This document shows positions 49,638 to 60,953 of a DNA stretch of 64,000 bases, one piece after another. The DNA is from Pogostemon cablin (Eukaryota > Streptophyta > Magnoliopsida > Lamiales > Lamiaceae), in assembly GCA_023678885.1 (NCBI GenBank), contig CM042987.1, positions 28,296,927-28,360,926 of the forward strand, in the 5' to 3' direction. The notes under the pieces are model-generated. The model searched no databases. It saw nothing but the letters and a program-made list of their open reading frames with translations, and had not been told where the DNA came from. Position 1 is the stretch's first letter; every line of letters starts with the position of its first letter. The position numbers were made by a program, and so were the translations under genes.

Positions 49638-51922
49638 TATATTTTAATAATGAATCAATCCATCTCATAATTTGTCTCACGTATACCCGTATAATAAGGG
49701 AGTGTCTCAATTTCATACAGGTTATGATATGATTGTTTGAGAAATAGGGGTCGCACATTTGGACTTTGTTTAGTGACATTTTTTTCCTTTGAACATAGAC
49801 ATAGGCATGTGACATGTGGAAAAAGAAAAATGTGATGAAAACAAGGAAAGTGTTGACACGGAAATGTGACGGAGGAATTATTTACTTAAGTAAAAAAATT
49901 AATTATTTTATTAATTACTCATTTTATAATAATAAAATACTGTATCATATTACTAATTAAAAAATTAAATATTTAATTCATTATAGTTTGTGTATCTTAT
50001 AAGACGAGAGCGTATGACAATATTAGGTAAATTACTAAAATAAACTCTAGTGTTATATATTGACTCAATTTGGCCAAAATCCAAGTTTGATTATTACTAT
50101 AGACTATTTGACATAAAATAAACTTATATAGAGGAGTATATTGTAAATATTTTTTAATAAATAGCCATTAATTGTCATGTTTGTACAATATTATATCTAA
50201 AACAATCCAGATTTTGTATGCTGTTTTGTATAATATACTATTATATGAAGAAAGAAGGAAGAATATAATGTGATTTTTTTATTAAACAATTAAATAAAAT
50301 TAGTATTTCTTTCATAAATAGTTGGTTACCTGACATCATCTATTCACTGTAATTTGGATTAGTGCATCCAATAGATATAAATGCTGAATTTCGAAAACCC
50401 AATTTTATAAGAGTTTGTTTATTGTGAATTGGGTTTACATCATAAATTATTGTAAATCATGTGTTCTCTTAATTTAAACACCTTAACAATACTTAGGGTA
50501 TATAGGATTGGAACGAGGACCACAGGGTTTACACCGTGAACTCAATTTACACAAGTGTTTGTGATTTTATAAATCCAAAATTAAACATATGTGAATTTTA
50601 AAATTGATATTTAAAATAATAAACAAACATATATTTAATTGTCAGCAAATTTATCAAATACTAACATACAATAAAATCCGATCCCATAATTTATAAAATA
50701 AAATAAAAATGACATAATACTCTCAACTTCGTATGGTTGTCAAAATATATTTAAAGTTTCAAATGACTTACTCTTTCTGGACATTTAATCAATTCCATAT
50801 ATAGGTAAATTCTTATATTATATTAGATATATGGAGTATTAAGTAGTCAATATTCATTAAATTTGAAGCTTATCCATTTCCCACACCATTGAATATGACA
50901 TGAGTAATAATCTTTGGGTGGTAAAAAATAGAAATCCTCCCTACCCCCTTTAACAACCACCCCCCCCCCTCCCCCCAGCCACCAACCCCACATCTTGGTG
51001 GGCTGTCATATGGGGTGAATATTAGTTGATATTGGGGGCTGAGATTGGGCTTCTAGTATTGGGTCAAATATGGGGCCTAAAACAGTAGCAACCTTTAAAA
51101 AAAAAAATCACTCTTCTTTCTTTTTTCATATCATGGGTGTGGGGTTTTAGGGTTTCTTTTCCTTTTCTTTAGTATTTGTCTCTTATTTGCTTCAATTATT
51201 ATTTGAATTCGAAGCATTCAAAATCATGTCTCTTCGAAAAAAGTGAAATTTAAAAAGAAAACTACATTTTGGCTAATAATTTGCTTTGAAGTTATTAATT
51301 ATACTTAATAAACAAACCCGACACGAGGCGCTATGTCAAAACCCACAGGTATGGATCCTTTATTTCATAATGGTATTCCATAACTCTTTTTTAATTTTTT
51401 TAGTATTATATCCTAATTAATAATTATTAAACCCTCGAATACGTGGCGAGAATTTGGCATTAATTATAATACATAATAAAAATTTAATATGTAAAATAGA
51501 AAATAAAATATGGGAATGAAATAGGTAACCCAATCTACAAAACCGATGCTTTCAAAGATATAAGTCTGGCGTGCAATATAGTATATATTCACTAGGAAAA
51601 AATTACCATCAATTTTATTATATTTAATCCTCAAACTCACTTTAAGTTATTTTATTTAATTTTCTGTTTTATTATTTTTGTTTTTAATTTTGATTGTTTT
51701 TTTTTCAATTTTACCCATTTTGTCATATTTTTAGAGTTATGAGGTATTTTAATATTTTTAAATAATAAATAAAGTGTAAAACATGTTATACATTATGTAG
51801 GAATGACAATTTTGAAATTAAAATGCCTTTTGAAATTGTTGAATAAATATATTATTTCTTTTCAGAAGTATGAACAATGAGTGTGAAGAGTTTTATGAGA
51901 TAGATAAAGTATTATACGTAGG
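49638..51922. other. AT-rich spacer with C-rich tract, no gene seen
   Basis: No supported ORF in 2.3 kb. A strand-biased C-rich stretch (50937-50992, including runs of 10 and 6 C) is followed by a G/T-rich stretch (51000-51075). The rest is AT-rich. Confidence 0.45.
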
Positions 51923-52253
51923 CAAACACTTGTACGAGAACGTCCATATGAAGACTTCTCTGAACGAATAAAAAATGATAATATTTTAACAAAAAATGAT
52001 TCTCAAATTAATGAAAAGTGACAGTGATGCAATTAATTATATCAAATATAATACTCCCTCCGTCCGATTCTGAGGTGTCTGTTTGCTTTTTGCACGTGGT
52101 GATTAAGAAATATTATTATTATATGTAAAGTAGGTAGTTGTATTAGAGGAAAGTGGTGGGCCATATTATGTACTTTTTTACTAAATAGGAATGGATACAT
52201 TTGAACCGGACGCAAAAAATAGTAAAATTGACACCTTCAAGGGGCAAAAAGAA

Positions 52254-54317
52254 CTATCTCTGATCACTGTCCGTTGCTCCTTGATATAAAGGCTACGGAT
52301 TGGGGCTTAAACCTTTTAAGAGCATAGGAGCAGGGTTAAAACATCTGAACTTCAAAGATATGGTGGAGGAAAAATGGGTCTCTTACAAAATTGACGAATG
52401 GAGCGGATATGTCTTAAAGGAAAAGCTGAAGTATCTAAAGGCTGACTTGAAATTGTGGAATGAAAACGTGTTTGGGAGATTGGATAAACAAGTTGAAAAT
52501 AGAAAGAAAACAGTGTGGAAATGGGACATTCTAGATGAGATTTTCGGGCTAGAAGAGGATGAAATCATGGCGAGAAATAAAAAAAGAGCTTTGCTTTTAT
52601 GTGATATCAAACAGAGAAACAACTTGCTTCATCAAAAGGCTAAGATCAAGTGGTTGAGACATGAGGATACAAATTTAGCAACTTTTCATAAGTTCATAAA
52701 TGGCAGAAGAGTGAGGAATAAAATAAAAGGTCTTTATGTGGAAGGCAGGTGGACACAGGAGGTTACAGAAGTCAAGGAAGCCATTCATAAGATGTTTAAG
52801 ACTCATTTTAGCAAAGACGAAGTCACAAGATTGAGAATTGGTACAGATTTTGTCACTAGAAAAATTTCAGCGCATATTAGAGATGAAATGATGAGACCTT
52901 TTTCTGAGGAAGAAATATGGATTGTGATCAATTTGTGTGATGCAACTAAAAGTCAAGGGCCTGATGGTATGAACATCGGTATATTCAAAGAATATTGGGG
53001 AACGCTCAAGGAAGACTTTATGAAATTTTTTGAGGAATTCCACACAAATGGAAAACTTACTTTGGGGATTAATAATTCTTTTATTACCCTGATTAAGAAA
53101 AAGGAAGCTTCTTCAGACATATCAGACTTCAGACCAATTTCTCTAATTGGAGGCATTTACAAAGTTCTTGCAAAGGTTTTAATGGAGATAATTAGCAAAG
53201 TGCTTAACTCTATAATATCCGAGGAACAGTCAGTTTTTGTAAGTGGCCGTTAGATTTTGGATAGTATTGTCATGCTGAACAGCATTATTGAAGATGCCAA
53301 GAATAGGAAAAAGGATATCTTTTGCTATAAGATAGATTTCTCTAAATTAAAACATATGATTATGTGGATTGGATATATTTGGAGGAAATGCTAAAAGCTT
53401 TCAACTTCCATAAAAATGGGTGAAGTGGATGAAAGCTTATTACACGTCCGCGAGAGCCTCGGTTTTGGTAAATGGTAGTCCGTCGGGAGATTTCAAACTT
53501 GAGAAAGGTTTAAGACAAGGAGATTCCCTATCTCCTTTTCTCTTCATAATTGCTGCGGAGTGCATTGTGTTCCTCATGGAGAAAGCTACTTGTCTGGGGT
53601 TTTACAAGCTGATTCTGATTGGAAGAGATGAAATTCTGGTGTCTTATCTGCAATATGCAGACGATACCATATTTGTTGGAAAGGCTGAATTGCAAAATGT
53701 TGTTTTTCTCAGAAGAATACTGCTGATCTTGGAACTTTTGACGGGGCTGAAAGTTAACATTAATAAATGCTCGTTTGTTAGTATAAATATAGAAGAGGGA
53801 CTAAAGCGTGACATGGCTGAGATTTTAGGTTGTCCCATTATCAACCTTCCTATGAAATACCTTGGAGTACAAGTGGGATGCTCACATAAGAAGAAGGAGA
53901 ATTGGAGATATGTTATAAATAAGATCAAGAATAGACTGAGAAAATGGGAGGGGCTAAAATTATCTATTGGCAGCAGATTGGTACTACTGAATGCAGTTCT
54001 CACTTCATTACCGACCTATGTCTTGTCTATCTTCCGAGCTCCGAAGTATAATTAAAATATCTCTTCGTTACAACGCAAATTTCTTTGGGGGTGGTGAGAG
54101 TTCTAATAAAATAGCTTGGGTTGATTGGAAAACGATCACGCAAGATAAAAATTTGGGTGGGCTTGGGGTTAGGGATATGGGACTGTTCAATAAGGCTTTG
54201 TTAGGGAACTGGGCTTGGAGGGCACTTCACGAAAAGGGTAGACTATGGGCGAGGGTAGTTGAGTCTTATTCCTTTGGATTTGGGGGATCTGGTTTCAACC
54301 CTTGGGTTAATAGAGTG
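52254..54317 (+). pseudogene. LINE reverse transcriptase, broken
   Basis: The first codons read ISDHCPLLLDIKATDW, the end of the endonuclease domain. After a frameshift the long frame (from 52300) covers the linker and the start of the reverse transcriptase (KSQGPDGMN, ISDFRPISLIGGIYK) and stops at TAG 53251. The frame then changes and resumes near 53400 with GLRQGDSLSPFLFIIAAE and the catalytic YADD (53654-53665). It shifts again near 54040 into LGGLGVRDMGLFNKALLGNW. The catalytic motif is preserved, but at least one stop and three frameshifts prevent a full protein. Confidence 0.88.
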
Positions 54318-54322
54318 GGGGG

Positions 54323-55947
54323 TGATAGGCTTTTTCTGCGCACTATAATTTAATCCTCAAGTGTAAGGATATCAATTGTAGCAGTAATCACCCAAGTTAA
54401 ATTATCGAACCCAAAAGGACAGCTAATTATTTATTTCCTAAAATTACTAAGTTAATCAGAATCAAGTAACCGATATCCAGGAGTTGTGAATTTAATTATT
54501 ATCTAAATAGCAGAAAATTAAATAACTAATAAAATAAATCACAGAAGAAAGATTTAAGATTAATTCAAGAGAAAATCAACAGTTCTAAGGTATCAGGTAT
54601 AGACCAACTAATTCGGGTTTCTAGACCTCTAATTGTTCATTCATGCAGTTTCACTGAAAATACACCACATATCCCTGTTATCCCACCGAATATGATTCGA
54701 TTCTAAGCTAACAGTATAATCTGGTTTAAATCCTAAGGTGCGCAAATATTACCAAGCCTTATTCCTAGATACTAATCCAGCGAACAACAATACCTCCGGA
54801 TGGTAAGTTCGACTAACAAGATATTTTCTGGAATTACTACAAGGTTCTATTCACTTCCTACTTGATTGTCTAATTGCATTGTTCCACTAAACTAATCAAG
54901 TATTTGATTAACCAGTTCATGAAATTAAAGTGCTTATAGCGGAGCTACTCTAATCCCTAACAGATAGACAATACCAATCATGAATGCACACAAGCTAACA
55001 CAATAATCCAAGCATTATAGCGGATGTCATGAATGTACTATGAAGACGTTACGAAGCAGAAAAGCATGTCTTAGTAAAATAAGTAAAATCAAAAGCTCAA
55101 CTGCATAAATCCCAATCTTTGGTCTAAATCCCCAAATCAATTAAATCAATCCATCAAACCCTAGAACTGTATAGGAAATTAGCCCATGAGATTACAAGCA
55201 ATCCTCATGGCTAAGCAATTCATAACAATAATCAAAGTAATAGAAAGGAATAGATAAGAATTGTGAAACCCTAGTGTAGGAGCAATCTCACGTTCCTTCT
55301 CCGTCTCTTCAATTGCTTGATTCTCCCTCGATTAGCACTTGGAACCCTTGTGGAATTGGATGGATGGTGAAATCAGGTTGTAATCTGATATGGGTATGAA
55401 AGGAGTGTGGATTGATGATGGTTTATGGCTGGACTCTCTCCGATTGACGTCTCGATCTCCCTAATTGTTTCTAAGATGGATGCAGGGCTGTTTTCGCGAC
55501 GAATCTTCATCAGAATCGCGTCTGGAAGGTATTTATACAGTGTTGAATCGAACAGGCCCCGTCTGGGCTCTGAACTGGGCCGCTCGGCACCCAGCTCGGC
55601 TCGAGCGGGGTCTGGACCCAGCCGAGCGGCCTGCCACGTACTGGCCACGTCACTGGGGTCCAAGTGGGACCCCACTCGGCACTGTTTACCGCCGCTCGGC
55701 ACCCAGCTCGGCTCGAGCGGCTCGCCGAGCTGCTCCCGAGCTGGGCCGTTCCGGGTCTGTTTTGCTCCTCTTCCGATCCTGCCCTGTTTTACCCTGTTTT
55801 CTGCCTTCGAAACTCACAAAAACACCTTAATAGCCTTAAAATCGTGTAAATACTTAAACATACACAATTCCATGCAAAAACGATCAATTTCCTAAGCAAA
55901 ATGGTGTAATGTGCACACATAAAATGCGTGAAATTCCACTCTCAACA
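54323..55947 (-). repeat. 3' LTR of the young element
   Basis: 1625 bp, TG...CA bounded in plus-strand reading. A minus-strand TATAAATA lies at 55530-55537. The segment 55560-55760 is GC-rich with repeated CCGCTCGGC and GGCTCGAGCGG words. Confidence 0.95.
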
Positions 55948-55960
55948 AACCCCCAAACTT
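55948..55960 (-). promoter_or_regulatory. Polypurine tract of the young element
   Basis: Minus-strand AAGTTTGGGGGTTTG directly abuts the 3' LTR, the position where plus-strand DNA synthesis is primed. Confidence 0.8.
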
Positions 55961-57408
55961 ACCTGTTGCTCGTCCCGAGGCAACAACATCAAAAACCAAT
56001 AGATTAACTGAGAGGAAATTTCACAGCAGAAAAACATTCAAGACAATATAGCAATTTAAATATCATACTTTGGATACAAGATAACCATCCATTTAAAAAC
56101 ATACAATTCAAATCAACTACTTCACTTTTTCGGAATGCTCATCCACCCATTCTCAACGGTAGTATTTACGCTCATCGCTCAAGTGTGAGATATACACTTC
56201 AGGGTAAGGTGTTTACACTCAAAGTCAATTCAAACACATGCGTAACCATAAGCTTGGCAATCATCTCAACTCTCGACTAAAGGAATAATTTCAACAATAG
56301 GATCACAAAGGTCTTGCATTAGGTTGTAATGTTGGCTCTTTGGTAAAGGTAGGGAGTATATGGATAAGGTGACTCAATCACTAGTAGAGAATCAAAGAAG
56401 ACTTACAGCTTTTCAACAAACAGCTTTACTTTCTTCTTTCTTCTTCATCGCTCTTCAATGCTTCTTGCAATTTGATTCCTCCTTCACTTTTGAACACCAC
56501 ATCCTTACTCGAAATTTCTTTTTCTTCTTCCCTCTTTTCTTTTTTTTTTTTTTCAAATAAGGGTACCAGTTTCAGGCACTACCCTTTTCATGGGGTACCA
56601 GTTTCAGGCACTACCCCTTTATGCAACAATTTAACCACTCTCTTCAACAAATTTCATCACTTCCAACTTATTTCTCCTTATATACTTCATCACAAGACAC
56701 CAACTTGATTCCTTCAACTCTCTACTAGGTAGAAATTTTTTAAAGGCTAGCAAAAGGGATCAATTGGCTAATCACGTAGGCTTCCAACAAATAAGGCTTT
56801 TAGGCTCAAAAGGGTTGACTACGGATATTTCATTAGGTAGAAAAATAATATGGCTAGTGACTAATAAAAAACAAAGATGGCCTAAGATCATTTCCTATTG
56901 TCTAGTCAAACACGTAGCTTCAAGCAAGATACAAAGCCAAGTTCTAGAATACGTGTGTATGAACGACACTCACAAGAATAAACTGAATCATAAAATTTCT
57001 CATGATTTTAAAAGGCTCAAAATCTCACATGGCTATACGAATGAACGAGCACTCCTAATTAAGCTACATAGCTAATCTTCCTTGCACATTATCAAATTTC
57101 AAGCATCTCAATATCAAAGCACAATCTCAAACTGCTTCTCAACAATCACACATATAATCAAGTGCCAAGAAAAATCAGAAAAATCATCCTAGAGAACCAT
57201 AAATCGACTACACCGACACTAGGATTAACACAAAACAAACAATAAACACCACAAAACACGAAACCTGAAAAATCGCAAAAAATCGAACCCTCAATATTCT
57301 CAAATAAATCAAAAATATTAAGAATCCGCAAAAAAAATCGACTCTCCAAGCAACAACACAATGCAAAAATTTTACTTCGGTACAACAAGACAAGGTATGT
57401 ACGTAACC
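55961..57408 (-). other. Non-coding 3' internal region of the young element
   Basis: No polymerase domain and no long ORF. It contains a 31-bp tandem duplication (56561-56622, GGGTACCAGTTTCAGGCACT twice) and T-rich runs near 56520-56555. The position corresponds to where autonomous Athila elements have pol and an envelope-like ORF. Confidence 0.6.
56561..56622. repeat. 31-bp tandem duplication
   Basis: GGGTACCAGTTTCAGGCACTACCC occurs twice with a short spacer. Each unit has GGGTA at one end and TACCC at the other, so it can form a small hairpin. Confidence 0.75.
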
Positions 57409-57422
57409 TCCCCCCAAACTTA
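57409..57422 (-). promoter_or_regulatory. Second, internal polypurine-like motif
   Basis: Minus-strand CTAAGTTTGGGGGGAG lies about 175 bp after the end of the gag-protease ORF and 1.46 kb before the true tract. It is nearly the same sequence as the real tract. It may act as an extra plus-strand primer or be a leftover of a deletion that removed the polymerase region. Confidence 0.5.
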
Positions 57423-57595
57423 GATTAAACGAAGTAAGAAACTAAGTTTGCAAAGAAGTATATACCGCAGTCAAGCAATACCTAATAAAACTCCTACACC
57501 AACACAGACATATAAAAGCAATAAAACGGAAGGGACAGCCCCCAACAAGCGCTCATGTTTAACGTCGAAGAGTCACGACGGATACCTCTTTTTAA

Positions 57596-60500
57596 CTACT
57601 GGATCGGAGGACAGTCTTTTCGCATCCTTACTTTCAAGTACTTCTTCCCTCTCTTATTCTCTACTCCAACCACCTTACCTTTCTTTGTCACTGAAACAGG
57701 ACTCTTTAAATTCTTTTCCTCCCATGACTGGCTTGGTTCCTTCTTGTCAATCTTCCATTCTGTTGTAGGCTCACCCTGTGTAGCAAAACAAGGATCAAAC
57801 AAGTTAGAAATTATAACACCAATATAAGAAAAAAAATCGGGAGGTATGTTCGGAGGCTTCAAATATGGATCATCCATTGTTCCTGCAACCAAAAGATTAT
57901 CAAATATCACATTAGAGTTAGTAGTAGGAAAAGTAAGAGATACGCCTGGTCCTGCGATCTCCTCTACCACTTCAATGCTTTGGCTCTTTTGCTCCTCTTC
58001 CTTAGCAGTAGGCTTCATCTCCTCCTCAATAGTGGATTTTTTATTCTGATTCACCATGGCATCGCCCAATGAAAGTAGCTTCTCAAGATAATCAATACAT
58101 GCATCATTAGACAAATTCTCAAACTCTGCATCAGAAAGAGTAAAGTTCTCATCATGCTTTGTGTCCACTACATCCACAGACTTGCACTGCTGCTGATCCG
58201 TGGGCCACTGCATCTCCTTATTCAAAGAAAAGACAATCTCCTTATCATCAGCCCTAAGCCTCAACTCTCCTTTGAACACATCAATCAGAGCCCTTCCAGT
58301 TGCAAGGAATGGACGCCCCAAGATCAGAGGGGCACCATCCTTTTCATCCTCCATGTCAAGTACTAGAAAGTCCACAGGAAAAACCAAATCTGATACCTTT
58401 ACAAGCACATCTTCAATCACTCCCTCGGGGTATGTCAACGACCGATCTGCTAACTGTAGGGCAACAGACGCAGGTTTCAACTCCCCCAAACTAAGCTTCT
58501 TGAACACTGATAAAGACATCAAATTTATACTGGCTCCTAAATCACACAGTGCTCTCCTAGATGGCCCTTTTCCAATCTCACAGGGAATGATGAAGCTCCC
58601 TGGATCCTTCAATTTTTCTGGAAGCTTTTTCTGAATAATGGAGCTGCAGTTCTCTGTCAAATTCACTGTCTCCACACTGTTAAGCTTCCTCTTTCTGGAG
58701 ATAAGTTCCTTGATGAACCTAGAGTAATGTGGCATCTCTTCCAATGCTTCTGAGAATGGAATAGTGACTTGGACATCTCTCATGACATCAGCGAACTTCC
58801 GGAACTTCTCATCAAGGCACTTTGACAAGAATTTCTGAGAGAAAGGAATTGGTACTTTTGTGATCGGTAGTCCCAAACTATCTTTCTCGAATACCTGTTC
58901 CGCTTCTCTCAGTTTCTTCGCTCTCTGCCACTTTTTATCAGAAATTTCCAGATCAGATTGACTCTGTACAGAATTCGGACACGCAGGAAACCCCGGAGGA
59001 CAGCTCGTCGGCTCGCTCGAGCCAAGCGATGGACAAACTGAGCCGAGCAGGGTTCCAACTGAACCGAAGGGACCTTCTGAACCGGCTGGTGGGCCGCTCG
59101 GCGGCGATTGAGTCCGCTCGGCAGATGGCTCGGCCCGAGCGGATGGCCGAGCGGCGTCTTTTCCATTCTGCTCCGCCCCTGTTTCGTTCTGCTTCTGTTC
59201 TGCTTCATGCTGTACAAGTTCTGTTACATCCTGCATTAGTGTTGTACCTTTATATTGCTTCCCGGACCTCAAAGTGATCGCATTTGCAGTCTCCTTCGGG
59301 TTTATTTCCGTATCCGAGGGAAACTTCCCTTTCTGCAACTGCACTTGCCGCTGATTTACTGTAGTGGAGATCTGCCCTATGTTATATGACAAACTCTTCA
59401 ACTGCTTGTTCACTTCTTCATGTTGCTTTGTCATATTTGAATCCATGAGAACAATGCAATTGTTAATCTTGTCAATATCTCCGTCAGTCTTCTTCATATA
59501 CCTGGCCAACACATCATCAATACTGGACTTCCCTTCTTCAGTTTTAGCGCCATGATCAAAATTAGGAGGATATGGAACAGCATTATTCGGATTTGAATAA
59601 GAGAAGTTCTCATGCCTCTGATTCTGCCAATTGCCTCCTTGATTATTAGGATCTCCCCCTTGGATATTCCTCTGGTTAGAATTACCTTGAGGGTACCTAT
59701 TTCCTTGCCAATTCTGAGGAGCTCTCGAACCTTGAAGACTCTGCCCCATAGCCCAATTAGCATCCTCGACCTCTTGAAGGTTCATCACTACATCATCACT
59801 AGCAGACCCTCGGTTGCCTCCCCCATTATTACCTGATATCAGAGTAATCAGGTTCTTATTCATCTGTTCCAATTGAGCGACAACCTTATCATTCTTATCA
59901 GCTTCAGAAAATTTCTCTTCAACCTTTGCAACTTTACCAAGTATATAAGTCCCTCGGATCCTCTCAGATGGCCAATCCCTTGAGTTCAAAGAGATATCAT
60001 CAAACAATTTCTCTACTGCATTGGATGTCTTGCCAAAGATTGTTCCTCCAGCAGAAGCATCAACCAACACTCTCGATTCGTTGTCAAGGCCATTATAGAA
60101 GACACTGATGAGTTGAGACTTTTTGAATCCATGCTGAGGGCATCTCCTCAACGCATCAGTAAACCTTTCCCAAGCCTCTCCAAACGACTCATCTCTTCTC
60201 TGCTTGAATTGATTGATCTCCTGTTTCAATAAAAGAACCTTACCTGGTGGCATAAATCGATCCACGAATAATTGCTGCAACTCAGTCCAATTCGAGCAGC
60301 TATCTCCCTTCAGCTTATCATACCACTCCCTTGCCTTATCAACCAATGAAAACTGAAAAAGCCTCATCTTCCATCTATCATTAGTAGCATCAGCAGCTTT
60401 CACTGTATCCATGTAGCTGTTGAAACGCTTAAGATGGCCATAGGGCTCATCAAAAACGCCTCCGGCGAAGGGATTTCTCTCCACCATATGAATCAGGGCT

Positions 60501-60835
60501 GGCCTTATGTCGTTCGTTTCATCAGCTTGAATGGCTCCAACTACGCCTGATCCTCCTAGATTGGTGGACTTGAATGTCTCCCGGATGACGATGTCATCCT
60601 CATCGACTCTTTCTCCCATTGATGCTGTTTCAGATTCTGTCTCAGATTCTGATTCAAACTCCGATTCAGCCTCTTCTAGGATAGCCTGATTCTCAATCTG
60701 CACTTCTTCCTCCTCTAAAATTGCTTTAGGAGGTGCTTTGGTATTCTTTGATTTTACTCTTCTTTTTCTCGCAGAAGCTTCAATTTCCGGATCAAATTCG
60801 AGATCTTGTGCTCTCGTCTTTGACCTAGTTTGCAT
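57596..60835 (-). CDS. Athila-type gag-protease polyprotein, 1079 aa
   Basis: Single uninterrupted frame. Residues 1-80 are charged with an acidic Ser/Glu run (ESEFESESETESETAS). The gag core spans about 121-292 (NPFAGGVFDEPYGHLKRF, KAREWYDKLKGDSCSNWTEL, ISLNSRDWPSER). 335-430 is Gly/Asn/Gln-rich. 560-625 is a Pro/Ser/Ala-rich insert coded by GC-rich DNA. An aspartic protease domain lies at about 745-870, with CDLGASINLM at 764-773 and the flap/C-terminal ILGRPFLATGRALIDV; DLGA in place of DTGA/DSGA is usual for Athila. No CCHC zinc knuckle is obvious. The C-terminal 200 residues are not recognised. Gag forms the particle that packages element RNA and protease matures it. The stop at 57596 precedes any polymerase domain. 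Confidence 0.93.
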   Translation of the reverse strand: MQTRSKTRAQDLEFDPEIEASARKRRVKSKNTKAPPKAILEEEEVQIENQAILEEAESEFESESETESETASMGERVDEDDIVIRETFKSTNLGGSGVVGAIQADETNDIRPALIHMVERNPFAGGVFDEPYGHLKRFNSYMDTVKAADATNDRWKMRLFQFSLVDKAREWYDKLKGDSCSNWTELQQLFVDRFMPPGKVLLLKQEINQFKQRRDESFGEAWERFTDALRRCPQHGFKKSQLISVFYNGLDNESRVLVDASAGGTIFGKTSNAVEKLFDDISLNSRDWPSERIRGTYILGKVAKVEEKFSEADKNDKVVAQLEQMNKNLITLISGNNGGGNRGSASDDVVMNLQEVEDANWAMGQSLQGSRAPQNWQGNRYPQGNSNQRNIQGGDPNNQGGNWQNQRHENFSYSNPNNAVPYPPNFDHGAKTEEGKSSIDDVLARYMKKTDGDIDKINNCIVLMDSNMTKQHEEVNKQLKSLSYNIGQISTTVNQRQVQLQKGKFPSDTEINPKETANAITLRSGKQYKGTTLMQDVTELVQHEAEQKQNETGAEQNGKDAARPSARAEPSAERTQSPPSGPPAGSEGPFGSVGTLLGSVCPSLGSSEPTSCPPGFPACPNSVQSQSDLEISDKKWQRAKKLREAEQVFEKDSLGLPITKVPIPFSQKFLSKCLDEKFRKFADVMRDVQVTIPFSEALEEMPHYSRFIKELISRKRKLNSVETVNLTENCSSIIQKKLPEKLKDPGSFIIPCEIGKGPSRRALCDLGASINLMSLSVFKKLSLGELKPASVALQLADRSLTYPEGVIEDVLVKVSDLVFPVDFLVLDMEDEKDGAPLILGRPFLATGRALIDVFKGELRLRADDKEIVFSLNKEMQWPTDQQQCKSVDVVDTKHDENFTLSDAEFENLSNDACIDYLEKLLSLGDAMVNQNKKSTIEEEMKPTAKEEEQKSQSIEVVEEIAGPGVSLTFPTTNSNVIFDNLLVAGTMDDPYLKPPNIPPDFFSYIGVIISNLFDPCFATQGEPTTEWKIDKKEPSQSWEEKNLKSPVSVTKKGKVVGVENKRGKKYLKVRMRKDCPPIQ

Positions 60836-60930
60836 GCAACTTTAAGAAAAATCCAAAGTAAAACAATGAAATCCCAAAGAAAATATTCTAATTAACTAAG
60901 TAATAAAAGAAAATAAATAATTAAAACTGT

Positions 60931-60947
60931 CCCCGGCAACGGCGCCA
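60931..60947 (-). promoter_or_regulatory. Primer-binding site of the young element
   Basis: Minus-strand TGGCGCCGTTGCCGGGG, separated from the LTR by six bases (AGTTTT). It is identical in its 17-base core to the site at 5653 in the older element. Athila-type elements use this sequence with a tRNA-Asp primer. Confidence 0.85.
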
Positions 60948-60953
60948 AAAACT

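Noticed and set aside
55373..55895. ORFs of 109-156 codons on both strands, repeated at 62004-62480
   Set aside because: They lie entirely inside the two LTRs, occur in several frames, and reflect the GC-rich LTR core with few stops.
58154..60108. Several plus-strand ORFs of 60-144 codons
   Set aside because: All are antisense shadows of the 1079-aa gag-protease frame.
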